Shown one piece after another: positions 48,493 to 59,100 of a DNA stretch of 64,000 nt. A program made the position numbers and the translations under genes. The notes beneath the pieces are model-generated. The model did no database searches and was not told where the DNA came from. It saw only the letters and a list, made by a program, of their open reading frames with translations. The stretch comes from Trifolium pratense (taxonomy: Eukaryota; Streptophyta; Magnoliopsida; Fabales; Fabaceae), in contig NC_060063.1 in assembly GCF_020283565.1 (NCBI RefSeq), forward strand, positions 45,778,856 to 45,842,855. Reading direction: 5' to 3'. Position 1 is the stretch's first letter. Each line of letters starts with the position of its first letter.

Positions 48493-48613
48493 GACCTCAG
48501 ACATCCAAGGAAGGATCTAGCAGCATTAACTCTCAAGCCTGGCGAAAGGTGAAAGCTCTTAGGCGGCCACTGCGAATGTTTTGAGAAACAAGCCTTAAGA
48601 TTTATCATTTATA
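48493..48613 (-). ncRNA. U14 C/D-box snoRNA, copy 1 (probably decayed)
   Basis: On the minus strand it has the U14 hallmarks: acattcgcagt (the domain A 18S-complementary element) and ccttccttggatgtCTGA (domain B joined to box D at 48500-48497). Box C is degenerate (AATGATA in place of RTGATGA), and the 5' flank no longer pairs with the 3' flank ggtcaa. It is therefore likely a dying copy at the 3' end of the cluster. Confidence 0.8.
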
Positions 48614-48846
48614 ATCAAACTAAAACATTGTCGTTGTTCAATTTACACAAACAAGACTAATAATCCTTAAGATTTATCAATCCTTGGTCATTCATAATCA
48701 AATAAACACATCAAACACATCATTCATAATCAAATAATCACAAAAGTTTTCTTCAATCAAAACAAAGACATATCAAAACCAATGACAATAATAGTTTTCA
48801 ACTCAATGTAAAATGAATATAGAATTAAAATTATGAAATTATATTT

Positions 48847-48963
48847 ATTCAGACATCCAATGAAGGATAAAAACAGCATTAACTCTCAAGCCCAACGATG
48901 GTGAAAGGTCTTGGGCGGCCACTGCGAATGTTTTGAGAAACAAGCCTTCAGGTATCATCATAG
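48847..48963 (-). ncRNA. U14 C/D-box snoRNA, copy 2 (probably decayed)
   Basis: Box C ATGATGA (48961-48955), acattcgcagt and box D CTGA (48852-48849) are present. Domain B carries a substitution (ccttcattgg in place of ccttccttgg), the variable middle is rearranged (gatggtgaaaggtc), and the 3' flank ATAA cannot pair with the 5' TGTC. It is the same subtype as copy 7, ending ...gccttcaggta. Confidence 0.75.
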
Positions 48964-49009
48964 ACAGTAATTCATAGGACATTAACCATATTTAAGGCAA
49001 TAAGGAAAA

Positions 49010-49180
49010 TCGAGCATTTTTTGTGACTTTCATTTGTAGAACTTTTTCTAATTAAAGTGATAATCAAAGATGTGTAATAGACACATGCATAGAGTATATT
49101 ATTGATAGTGTCTATTAAGCTCCTCCCAGAACATAAGAAATTGAAATCAAAACTCTTCAGACAAATCCATGTAATTTCAC
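49010..49180 (-). pseudogene. Relic of an ABCC TMD0 exon (start of exon 2)
   Basis: On the minus strand, after the acceptor-like ATATGCAG at 49181, the sequence reads G-E-I-T-W-I-C-L-K-S-F-D-F and RSLIDTINN, continuing YACVYYTSLII. It aligns to the first 50-odd residues of exon 2 in copies A and C ([12 protein letters not shown]...). It then runs into spacer. It has no continuation and no first exon. It matches exactly the part missing from copy B 2 kb downstream, and I infer it is the detached front end of that gene or of a fourth copy. It sits between two U14 genes. Confidence 0.85.
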
Positions 49181-50712
49181 CTGCATATGTTTAAAATCCA
49201 TAAATAGAAACAACTAAACAATGTTCCGAGGTTGAATAATGTTAGAACAGCAAACTTGACTCCAAAGAAAATGAATATAAATGCACAAAACACAATGATT
49301 GTTTACAGAGTTTGGTCAACTGTCCATACGTTTGCAATAGAAGAGTGGCTGATGCAGTTTTTTTTATATGCAATGATTTCCAGTAAATGCATTCCTTGCA
49401 CCACTGGATGATCCGGCTGGGATCACTTTCATCACGTTGAACCGTCACTGTCTCAGAGAGTGGCCTGCAATGGCCGATGGCGATAATTCTTGAATATGTA
49501 ATTCATTTACTGTTACAATAGATAGTGATCAGTAACCAACTCTCACAATGACAGTTAGAATCTGCTGTATAATTATAAATAAGTGATGCAATTCATTTGC
49601 ATGTTGCGATCTTTCTCATCTCATTACATCATCTTCTTATGAGTACAATAACACGAGCTTCAAAATAAGGTGACTTAACTAAAGCACAAAAGCAGTCACA
49701 CAAATATAAGTAATGAAAGAACTGCATTCCTCTACCATCTTAGTTTATCTTCTATATCAAAGGAACAAATGCATTAAATAGTTTAATTTAATCTTTTTTG
49801 TTGAGGGTATTAGCCCTTAAACTTCAACACAAATATAGAGCAAGTAAAATCTTGGCGCAAAATCTTTCAAGATATAATTTGTCCAACCAAATCGTTATCG
49901 ACCGATTGACATGAAAAGCTCATTTTTTCCATTACACCAGAAAGGTAGTCCCAATCTATTTTGTATCATATGCTACAGTGATATCCAACTTGAGAGCAAC
50001 ATCACAGTTTTAGTTTTCATGAAATGCACAAATTCAATGGTTGTCATAGCTTTATCCAAAAAAGAAAGATCATAACCACAAATAGACCATAAATGTTGAT
50101 AAAACCCCAAACTGAAATCATCTAACTACATGGTAAACATACATTGATTTGCATAATCTACTTAAGCACACAAATGGGAAAAACTTAAAATTTGATGCTC
50201 TAAGGAAGTAATATGATTGACACTGCATCTGGAAATCATATAGTAGCAAGAAAAAAGCTAAGAGTATTCAAGTTTCAATGAGCACATTGAACAAACAAAT
50301 TTACGTTACGAGCATTATCATGACCTCTCGCTTGGTACAATCTTTGCATTTGGATGTCATGGTAGCATGAAAAAAGTGAGTATAAGTCTCAATGAGACAC
50401 AAATAATTGTCAGAGGCATTAGCATGACTGCTCTCACTTGGTCCGGTCTGACATTTTAGACACCAAGAATACGTTTTGCTCTAATAATGGACACAAGTAT
50501 AATTTAACCATCATAAAAAATCATCAAATTATGCTTCAATCGATCAAGCATTAAAAAATTACCTTGTATTTTCATTAACCATTCACTAATTTTGGTTAGA
50601 AAATAACTAATATTAATCAGACAAATCACCACTTTACTTCAAAGAAAAGACTGGTGATTAATTAGATTAATTCACTACATTTGGCAAATCAGCAATACAA
50701 TAAATTGAAATT

Positions 50713-50832
50713 AACCTCGGACATCCAAGGAAGGATATAACAGCATTAGCTCTCAAGCCTGGCGAAAGGCAAAAGCTCTTAGGTGGCCACTGTGAATGTT
50801 TTGAGAAACAAGCCTTAGATTTATCATCATTG
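50713..50832 (-). ncRNA. U14 C/D-box snoRNA, copy 3 (probably decayed)
   Basis: Box C ATGATGA is intact, but box D reads CCGA in place of CTGA (50720-50717), and domain A reads acattcacagt, with the central G of the 18S-complementary stretch changed. The flanks pair only weakly. These changes hit the functional elements, so this copy is probably inactive. Confidence 0.78.
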
Positions 50833-50983
50833 GTATTACACCAAAAGCCACAAACATACAATATCAGAAGTTCAAAACATTACCAAATTTCTAGCCAAAG
50901 AAAGATGTTTCGAATCATATGGAAATCAAAGGAGTATAGATAGATAAAAGACAATTTCATAAAATACAAAAGAAGAATAAGTT

Positions 50984-51104
50984 GACCTCAGACATCCAAG
51001 GAAGGATATAGCAGCATTAACTCTCAAGCCCGGCGAAAGGCGAAAGCTCTTAGGCAGCCACTGCGAATGTTTTGAGAAACAAGCCTTGAGATTTATCATC
51101 ATTG
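50984..51104 (-). ncRNA. U14 C/D-box snoRNA, copy 4
   Basis: All U14 elements are intact: box C ATGATGA (51102-51096), domain A acattcgcagt, domain B ccttccttggatgt, box D CTGA (50991-50988). The terminal stem TGACC/GGTCA directly outside the boxes is perfect, with one unpaired base before box C. U14 is required for 18S rRNA processing and also guides a 2'-O-methylation. It is about 115-120 nt, like other plant U14. Confidence 0.9.
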
Positions 51105-52605
51105 GTCATTTCTAACTTAAGATTTATAATCATTGGTCATTTATAATCAAAACTAAACATTGATGCTGTTCAATTTACATGAACAAGAAGACTAAACAAG
51201 CCATAAGATTTATCAATCCTTGGTAATTCATAATCAAATAAACACCTCAAACATTGTCATTGATCAATTTATATAAACAAACAGGACTTAATTACATGAT
51301 CATGAGTCAAGAAGATCAACTTTGTAGACACGATTTTATAATCACAAAAGCTTTCTTCAATCAGAACAAAGACAAAACAAAACCAATGACAATAATAGTT
51401 TTCCAGACAATAATAGATAGTCTACACAAAAACCTTCAGACATATGAACCTCACTGTCTCGGAGAGTTGCCTGCAATGGTCGATGGCAATAATTGTTGAA
51501 GTGTAATTCATTTTCCATTACAGTAGTTAGTAGTCAGTTACTAACAGTCACAATGACAGTTAAAATCTTTTGTATAAATAAGTGATGCAAGTAATAAAAT
51601 TCATTAGCATTTTTCAATCTTTCTCATCTCATTACAGAATCTTCTGAATATTACAATCATATGAGCTATACAATAAGGTAACTTAAGTAAAGCAGTCACA
51701 CAGTTTGTTTTACGATAAGCAATGAAAGAAACAGATCCCTCGATACCAACTTAGTTCATCTTCTTTATCAAAGGAACAAATAATTTACACAGTTTGCTTT
51801 AATTATTTTTGCTGAGGGTATTTAGCCATTCAACATTCAACACAAATATAGAGCAAGTGGATCATCTTGAGGAAAACTCTTTCAGGATATAATTTGTCTG
51901 ACAAAATCGTTATCAAACCCACTGAAATGAAAAGCTCATTCTTTCCATAACACAAAGTTTGTCCCAATCTATTTTGTATCATAAGCTAAAGTGATATCCA
52001 ACTTGAAATGCTCAAATTCAATTGTTGTCATAGCTTTATCCTAACCACAAATAGACCATAAATGTTGATAAAGCCTCAAATTTAAACCTTTGAACTTCAT
52101 GGCAAACATGCATTGATATGCATAATCAACTTAAGCACCAAAATGGGAGAGATTAATTTTTGATGCTCTAAGGAAGTAATGTACAATTGACATTACGTCT
52201 GGAAAACATAGTAAAATGAAAAAGCTAGAGTATTCAAGTCTCCATTAGCACATCAAACAAATTTATGCTAGCAGCATTATAATGCCTTCTTGCTTGTTAC
52301 AGTCTTTGCACTTGGAAGTCAAGGTAGCATGAAAAAAGTGAGTATTCAAGTCTCAATGAGACGCATAAATAATTTAGTTAGAGGTATTAGCATGACTACC
52401 TCACTTGGTATGGTCTCACAGAGTATTAGCAAGTCTAACTAAGCCATCATAAAAAATCATCAAATTATGTTTCAATCAAGCATTAATAAATTACCTTTTA
52501 TTTTCATTAACCATTCACTAATTTTGGTTAGAAAATAATTAGGTTTATTGAGGACACAACAACACTTTCATACAAAGAAAAGCATGGTGATTAATTAGAT
52601 TAATT

Positions 52606-52725
52606 AACCTCAGACATCCAAGGAAGGATATAACAGCATTAGCTCTCAAGCCTGGTGAAAGGCGAAAGCTCTTAGGCGGCCACTGCGAATGTTTTGAGAA
52701 ACAAGCCTTAGATTTATCATCATTG
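52606..52725 (-). ncRNA. U14 C/D-box snoRNA, copy 5
   Basis: Box C ATGATGA (52723-52717), domain A, domain B and box D CTGA (52613-52610) are intact. The terminal stem is TTAACC/GGTTAA, a compensatory change relative to TGACC/GGTCA in copies 4 and 6. That supports selection on the structure and hence a functional copy. Confidence 0.9.
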
Positions 52726-52932
52726 GTTAATTACACCAAAAACCACAAACATACAATATCAAAAGTTCAAAAAATTACCGATAGATTAAAAAGTATCTAG
52801 CCGAAGAAAGATGTTTTGAATCATAATGGAAACCAAAGGAGTATAGAAAGATAAAAGACAATATCATCAAATACAATAAAAACATCAGAATGTTACTATG
52901 AGTAGTTGAACAAAGTTGCAAAAGATTAAGTT

Positions 52933-53053
52933 GACCTCAGCCATCCAAGGAAGGATATAGCAGCATTAACTCTCAAGCCCGGCGAAAGGCGAAAGCTCTT
53001 AGGCGGCCACTGCGAATGTTTTGAGAAACAAGCCTTAAGATTTATCATCACTG
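52933..53053 (-). ncRNA. U14 C/D-box snoRNA, copy 6
   Basis: Box C is GTGATGA (53051-53045), a valid RTGATGA variant. Box D is CTGA (52940-52937) and the stem TGACC/GGTCA is perfect. One substitution lies just before box D (ggatgg in place of ggatgt); domain A is intact. Probably functional. Confidence 0.88.
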
Positions 53054-53154
53054 GTCATTTGTAATCAAAATAAATCATTTGTAATCAAAATAAAACATTT
53101 GTAAATAAATATAGAATTAACATTATGAAATTATGTTTATAGCATAATCAACAT

Positions 53155-53274
53155 TGTCTCAGACATCCAAGGAAGGATAAAAACAGCATTAACTCTCAAG
53201 CCTGGCGAAGGCGAAAGTTCTTGGGCGGCCACTGCGAATGTTTTGAGAAACAAGCCTTCAAGATATCATCATAG
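53155..53274 (-). ncRNA. U14 C/D-box snoRNA, copy 7
   Basis: Box C ATGATGA (53272-53266), domain A, domain B and box D CTGA (53162-53159) are intact. The terminal stem uses a different sequence, TGTC/GACA, again with one unpaired base before box C. The middle loop is one base shorter near cgaaggcg. It is the most upstream copy, nearest the candidate promoter. Confidence 0.88.
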
Positions 53275-54014
53275 ACAGTATGCATAGGACATTAACCATA
53301 TAACAAAAAACATGCACTTCATCATAATCAAAACTAGTAGTAGAACACAGTAATGAAATCAAACTCAATTAAAAAAAAAATTTAAAAAAGTGATCATTCA
53401 GACAACAAAATAACTGAAAATTAGAATAATTTGGCCTCATTGAGAAGATTAGATTAGTCTACACAAAAAACTTCAGCCATATGCTTGTCTATTTTAAATA
53501 TTCTAATCATTGGCCAAACTAAACACAATTCAATCAACACTAACAAACAAACATCATTAAAATCTTCAACAAAAAAAAACATCATCAAACTCTTCAAAAA
53601 CACAAACATCAGTAAACAGTTAAAAAAAATCAAACATTAGAATAAGTTATGATGAAATAAAAATAATGAATTTATGTTTGATAAAAAGGACTCAGAATAT
53701 GGGTGGTGATATAACAGGATGGTCGGCAAGGTCAAAAAAGACCAATTACGACGAACGAGACCTATCACAGAAATCATCAATGTCCAATCTGTGTTTCAAT
53801 TTCAAAATACCAAAAATCTATCAATTGGAAAATCAAAAACGGAAATTAGAAGCTTAAACTACAAACACAGAAGCTAAAAATACAGTAGGATTGTAAAAAC
53901 GCAAACTTTGAAGAGGGAATAGAAAACCCTAGATTGCAATTGAAGAATGAAGTGGAAGAAATGAAGAACTTTGCAGCTAACTATTCTGCGATTGTGATTT
54001 GTGAGGGTTGGGGG

Positions 54015-54043
54015 TTAGGGTTTTAAAGAACTGTGTTTGGGCT
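54015..54043 (-). promoter_or_regulatory. Telo-box and site II-type promoter motifs for the U14 cluster
   Basis: Read on the minus strand, AGCCCA (complement of TGGGCT, 54043-54038) lies about 15 bases upstream of AAACCCTAA (54023-54015). This pair of motifs is typical of plant promoters for ribosomal protein, ribosome biogenesis and snoRNA genes. A second telo-box-like AAAACCCTAG lies near 53930. Transcription toward lower coordinates would first reach U14 copy 7 about 750 bases away. Promoter function is inferred from motif and position. Confidence 0.55.
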
Positions 54044-56105
54044 TTTCTCTAGAATGTTCTTAGGGTGCGCCGCTCGTTAATCGGGTTGAGTTTGACCCGG
54101 ATAATAGTATGGGTATTTTATAAATATATATTAAGTTTTATAAATATAAATAGTTTATGATATTTTATAAATATAAATAGTTTATGATATTTTATAAATT
54201 CACACTGATGAAAATTGTATTTATATAAACTATTTTACGATAATCTAACTTGACAAACTTATAATAATACATAAAAATTGTATAAGTTATTTGTATAAAC
54301 TCAAAATTAAGCTAATTCAAATGGACCTAAGTAATAAACAATACCAGTTTATTTACAGGTTTTCATAAATAAAAAAAAGTTTATTTACATGTTTCGATTT
54401 TTACCGCGAAAATTAGGTCGGGAAATGAGAACTTACCTTGTGTGTCCTACATACTCTCCGATAGAAATTAGTATCGCTAATGACGGCGAAAATTTCATAC
54501 CAATACCATGACCTTTTTTTCTTTTTCATATATAAATGAATATCGTTGGCAAAAAAAATTTTGATGATTTAAAATATTTTGTTAGATTATATTGATTTCG
54601 TTGTAAGGACTCTTCAACAACATAACCACCGACAAACAAGCAATCATTATGAGATAAGTAGCTTCTCATTTTTAGCTGTTTTCTGATTATTTTAAAAATC
54701 TGTAACAAACAGACGCAAAAACAATTCAAAGTCCCTATTTATTATAGATTTTTTTAAAATAGATTTTTGTAGTGTTACATAATTTTGAGTAAAAAAAAAT
54801 TACAAAGAATTTTTTTAAAAAAGCTTCAAATGAAAATTCGGTTTGAATAGTTATTCTTAAAATGTTATTTTAAATATAATATCATTTTATTGAAATATTT
54901 TTTTATATAAAAAATTCGAAAAATCACTTAATTTTGAAGCTATTTCAAATAGATTTTCATAAAAATCATTTTTAAACTACAACTTTATGAAAAAAATTGT
55001 AATTTTGACTATGTTTTGATCTTCAATAATTTGTGTTTATGTTATATGATGTCAAAATTAGAGTTTCAATTTAGAAAAAACGAATATAAAAAAACTTGTA
55101 ATATTTTAAAAAAGGTTTTAGAAAATCTATTTTCAAAAATATAAAAAAAAAATCTATTTTTTTAAAACCGAAACAAATAGGCCAAAAATTCCTCATCGGC
55201 ATAAGTTAATTTTTTTATTTTTGTCTTAAATAAAGTTGTAATCCACTTAAATTAAACTCACATGTATTCGTGAGATACTGAATTCAAACCCGGATCATGA
55301 CGTCAGCCATATAATTTCGACTTTTTTGTAGTTGCAAATTAACTTTAGTGGATAATATACACAATTGAAAAAAATCTCCACGCAAATAAAGACGCTGCTT
55401 CAATTTAGGCTAATAATTTATTAGAATTCAAAAGCTTTCCATGGTTATCAACTCGTGTCAAAAAGGGGTTGAGCCCGGAACTCCGCCACCAGCAAGACGC
55501 TACTGTAATCTAGCGGAACACCACATCCGCACTCGAACGAAACCATATCACCGGAAATGGCAAATCAATCGGAGGAACACCGCGATTAGTTCATTCTAGA
55601 GGTAATGAAGCTCTAAGATTTCTTTGTTATTTTATTCATTCTTCCAATGCATTTTGAATTATATGCTATCATCCTCAATTTTGATTAGATTTGTTATTGG
55701 ATTATTATATGAATATCATTATCCACTTAGCTTAATTATGTTCGATGAATGAATTAATCAAATATTAAGTCCTATTATTTTTCTTTTATAAATTTAGTTA
55801 TGATATAAGGTTTACATAGAATTGCATAGAATAACAAAATGAATCAAAATAGAGACATTGTCTTTTAAGTTTTACTTTACCAATACCAGTGATCTCAAAA
55901 ACATCTAGTACATATACTTGTGACGGACACAAGTATACATACTACATGTCATACTGTATGCCACATGTATCCGATAACAATTTTGTATAAAGAATAATTG
56001 AAAAATTGGATACTTCTAAGATACGTATCTGAGAGTATCGGTGTGTCTGATACATGTCTGATATGGATACTTTGACGATTTTTGGAGTATCCGGACTTCA
56101 TAGGT
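54044..56105. other. Spacer between the U14 cluster and ABCC copy C
   Basis: No gene. A tandem repeat of about 27 bp (ttttataaatataaatagtttatgata) occurs at 54116-54205. 54730-55190 is an inverted member of the repeat family also found at 34440-34900. 55500-55700 is the downstream flank homologous to 21150-21320 beside copy A. Confidence 0.55.
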
Positions 56106-56111
56106 CAGCAT

Positions 56112-59100
56112 TCATTGTTGCTGTATGTTAATGATTGGGACGGAACTCTTCGTGCAGCTAGACCAATATTCAGCTACTAGCTTAGAGAATGAAGAGTTGG
56201 TGTCCATTAGCTTTGAAGGCTCGTCGTATTCCACTAGTTTCCCTTTAATTATAACCAGCGAAAAATTGTGAGGCAATTGATAGTCATAGAAAACTAAAGT
56301 AGAGAAGAATAAGGAATTAACATACCGTAAGATAGGACCATGACCATGTCACTGTCTATTACAGTTGGAATTCGGTGAGCAACGGTTATAACCGTGCATT
56401 CTGCAAATTCTTGTCGAATTACTTTTTGTAGAATGGAATCTGTGGCAGAGTCAATGGAGGCAGTAGCTTCATCCAGAACTAGAATTCTGTTCCTCTTAAG
56501 TAGTACCCTTCCCAGACAAAATAGTTGGCGCTGTCCTAAGCTCCAATTTCCACCTTCATCACTCACTGCAAATATTGTCAGAATTAGACAGCAAATAGAT
56601 TATTAGTTGCAAAACCATAGGATGGAAAATTTAGAGTTATAGAAAGGACAACTTGTAGTTTCAATAATTATATATTTTCGTTAATGTTGATTGTTGAAAG
56701 AGAAAAGCTGCATGCAACGGATTGTTGCCAAAAACTAACCAGAAGAGTCCAAGAGACTTGGTAATCTGCTGATTGTTTCCTTCAGGTGACATTTCTCCAA
56801 AGCCTGCATATCCAAATCAGTTCTAATCAACCCGGTGCTCATTATTCAATTACATTTAATTGGAAGTACATATTTTTCTACCATGTAGAGGAGGTAGTTC
56901 ATTTACCTTCCATATTTCATCATCCGAGTACAGGCCTAGAGGGTCCAGGTTTGTCCTAATGCTGCCCTTGAAAAGAGTTGGTTCTTGAGGAATGATGCTT
57001 AGCTTCATTCTCAAATCCTTCAACCCGATTGAGCATATATTAATCCCATCTATGAGAATGTCACCTCTTGAAGGCTCAACTAAGCGAAACAAAGCACTTA
57101 TAAGTGTACTTTTTCCACTTCCAGTCCTTCCAACAACTCCCACCCTACTCCCTTCTTTAAATGTACAAGTGATTCCCTTAAGGACTAATGGAGCGTCAGG
57201 ACGATATCTAATCTAAAACCAATGTACAAAAATCATCAATTATAGCAAAATAGTGGTAGTAGTGTGGAAAACAATGACATGGATGCAATGCTACCTCTAT
57301 GCCTTGAACTTCAATCCTACCCTTGGAAGGCCATGATGATGGTGGCCGGTTATCCTCCACAATGGCAGGAGGCTCGGCTGGAATGTGAATGAACTGCTTG
57401 ATTCTTTCAACAGAGATTACGTGGTTTGATAAGTTGGAAAACCATCGAGTACAAAATATTTGGGCTCCTGTCAAATTAAAAGCATAAAAAAGAGACAGTC
57501 CCACAAGTCCTGCACACACAAAACAGAAGAATTGTCAAGAGTTGCCAGTATTAATAAAATCTTTTCATCGCAATCGACCTTTTATGAAATATTATTACCC
57601 GGGGACACATATCCATGAGGAAGCATAATAAGAAACAAAGCTGCAGTGACAACCGTCAAACTTTGAAGTGCCTCAATCCGTATAACCATCCATTCCATGG
57701 CCACGTTAGAATAAAAGATCAGCGTAGCATCTGTGTCCACAAGTTTTAAGTAGTATTTGATAAGTCTATCTACCATGTTGAATGCTCTTACAGTAACCAC
57801 CCCAAGTGACGTCTCAGCTGCAAAATTCATGACAGGAGCTTTGGTTGTTCCATTGATCCGCATTAGTTCCCTTGCAGTTGCTTGATAATATTGCTTTTAG
57901 GCAAAAAAAGTAAACAAGATTAAGAATTTCCTAGCTCAGTGATATAATCATGGAAGAGAATGTGAAATCAATAAAAGTGGATGATGAACCTGAATGAATA
58001 TTGATGCCACCATTGCAGGAACAGCAACAATGAGAACCTGCCATGTGACCGAAACCATTATGCAAATGATTACCAGTACTTCAATTGCTACTGATAATGC
58101 AAAGTGGATGGAATGAGGCATATCAAAGTCCAAAATACTCAAATCTGATGAAGCCTGCAAGATAAAAAATCTTAATCTAAATACGGGGGATGATTAGATA
58201 GTAATGAATGAACATAAGGAAGATATATAGATTTTTCCCCATTGGGAATAAACAAATCTTACTCGGGTTAAAATTCTTCCTACAGGGGTCGAATCAAAGA
58301 ACATCATAGGAGAATTGAAGATCGCTGTAGTGAAGCTTGAGAAGTATGCAATTGAAGCTTTTAATCCGAGATGCGCATTCAAGTAAGACCTTAGATATAC
58401 AAACATCACACCAGCACAAGAAATTAAGGAATAAACTCCAATCAATGTGGCACTAGTTACTTTTGGATTTTCAATGGCAATAGCAAGCCAAAAGGTTGAT
58501 GCAGTCTGCAAAGCCATAAAAGCAAACTGTGCTAACACGATAAAACACAACATGAATGACCCCCTGGAATAAGAAATATAATCCCAGAATGGTTTCAAGC
58601 CTACATCACCAATCTCTTTTTCTTCCTCTTTTGTAAGTTGTACCCCAAATTGACCTCTGGCAGAACTCTTCCTCTTGCTTTGATTTTTAGTGAGATGAAA
58701 ACTATGTGTCTCTTGTGGATTAGCCAAAACAACATTTTCGGAACCTCTTTTGTTTTTGTTATCTTGATTCCCCTCAGTAACTGCGTCTTTATGGGCGTTC
58801 ACAAGTTGTTCAAAGGCTGTCCCAGCTGTTAGCAGATTCTCATAACTGCCTGATTGAATAACTTTTCCATCCTCCATTACCTAGAATGAGTTTATATTTC
58901 ATAATTTTGTTCAATATTATATAGAAGATGTTTGGATATATAATTTAATTAAGCACTTATTCAGTAAGTTTTTGTCATATAAGAACTTATGTATACATTG
59001 AATCTACACTTGAAGAGGAAATGAGAGTAAACTTGACATAAGCTGAAAACAAAATAGGTTATTTGGAGGAGCTTATGAAAGTCAGCTGAAAACCACTCAT

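Larger units (their letters stand above)
49384..51104. repeat. Segmental duplication unit 2 of the U14 cluster
   Basis: This unit of about 1.7 kb aligns along its length with 51440-53053. Shared landmarks in order are: the gcaatggccgatggcgataatt segment, gatctttctcatctcattaca, a block around gagggtattagcc, cacaaatatagagcaagt, tttgtatcata-gctaaagtgatatccaacttga, gctctaaggaagtaat, agcatgaaaaaagtgagtat, then two U14 genes. Confidence 0.85.
51440..53053. repeat. Segmental duplication unit 3 of the U14 cluster
   Basis: This is the partner of 49384-51104, with the same order of landmarks and the same two-U14 ending (copies 5 and 6). Numerous small indels separate the two units, so the duplication is not recent. 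A seventh U14 follows at 53155. Confidence 0.85.

Noticed and set aside
48393..48608. Short open frame covering U14 copy 1 (also 50667-50861 over copy 3)
   Set aside because: Both frames are chance readings through the snoRNA sequence; boxes C and D and the rRNA-complementary elements explain the conservation better.
48493..53274. Regularly recurring ~120-bp repeats that could suggest a CRISPR-like array
   Set aside because: The genome is a plant nuclear one, the spacing is irregular (hundreds to thousands of bases), and the repeats are U14 snoRNA genes.
53666..53857. Plus-strand 63-codon frame near the U14 promoter side
   Set aside because: No domain; it lies in the presumed leader region of the minus-strand U14 transcript and looks random.
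54015..54023. ttagggttt as possible interstitial telomeric repeat
   Set aside because: Only a single unit is present, next to a site II motif; a promoter telo-box is the better explanation.
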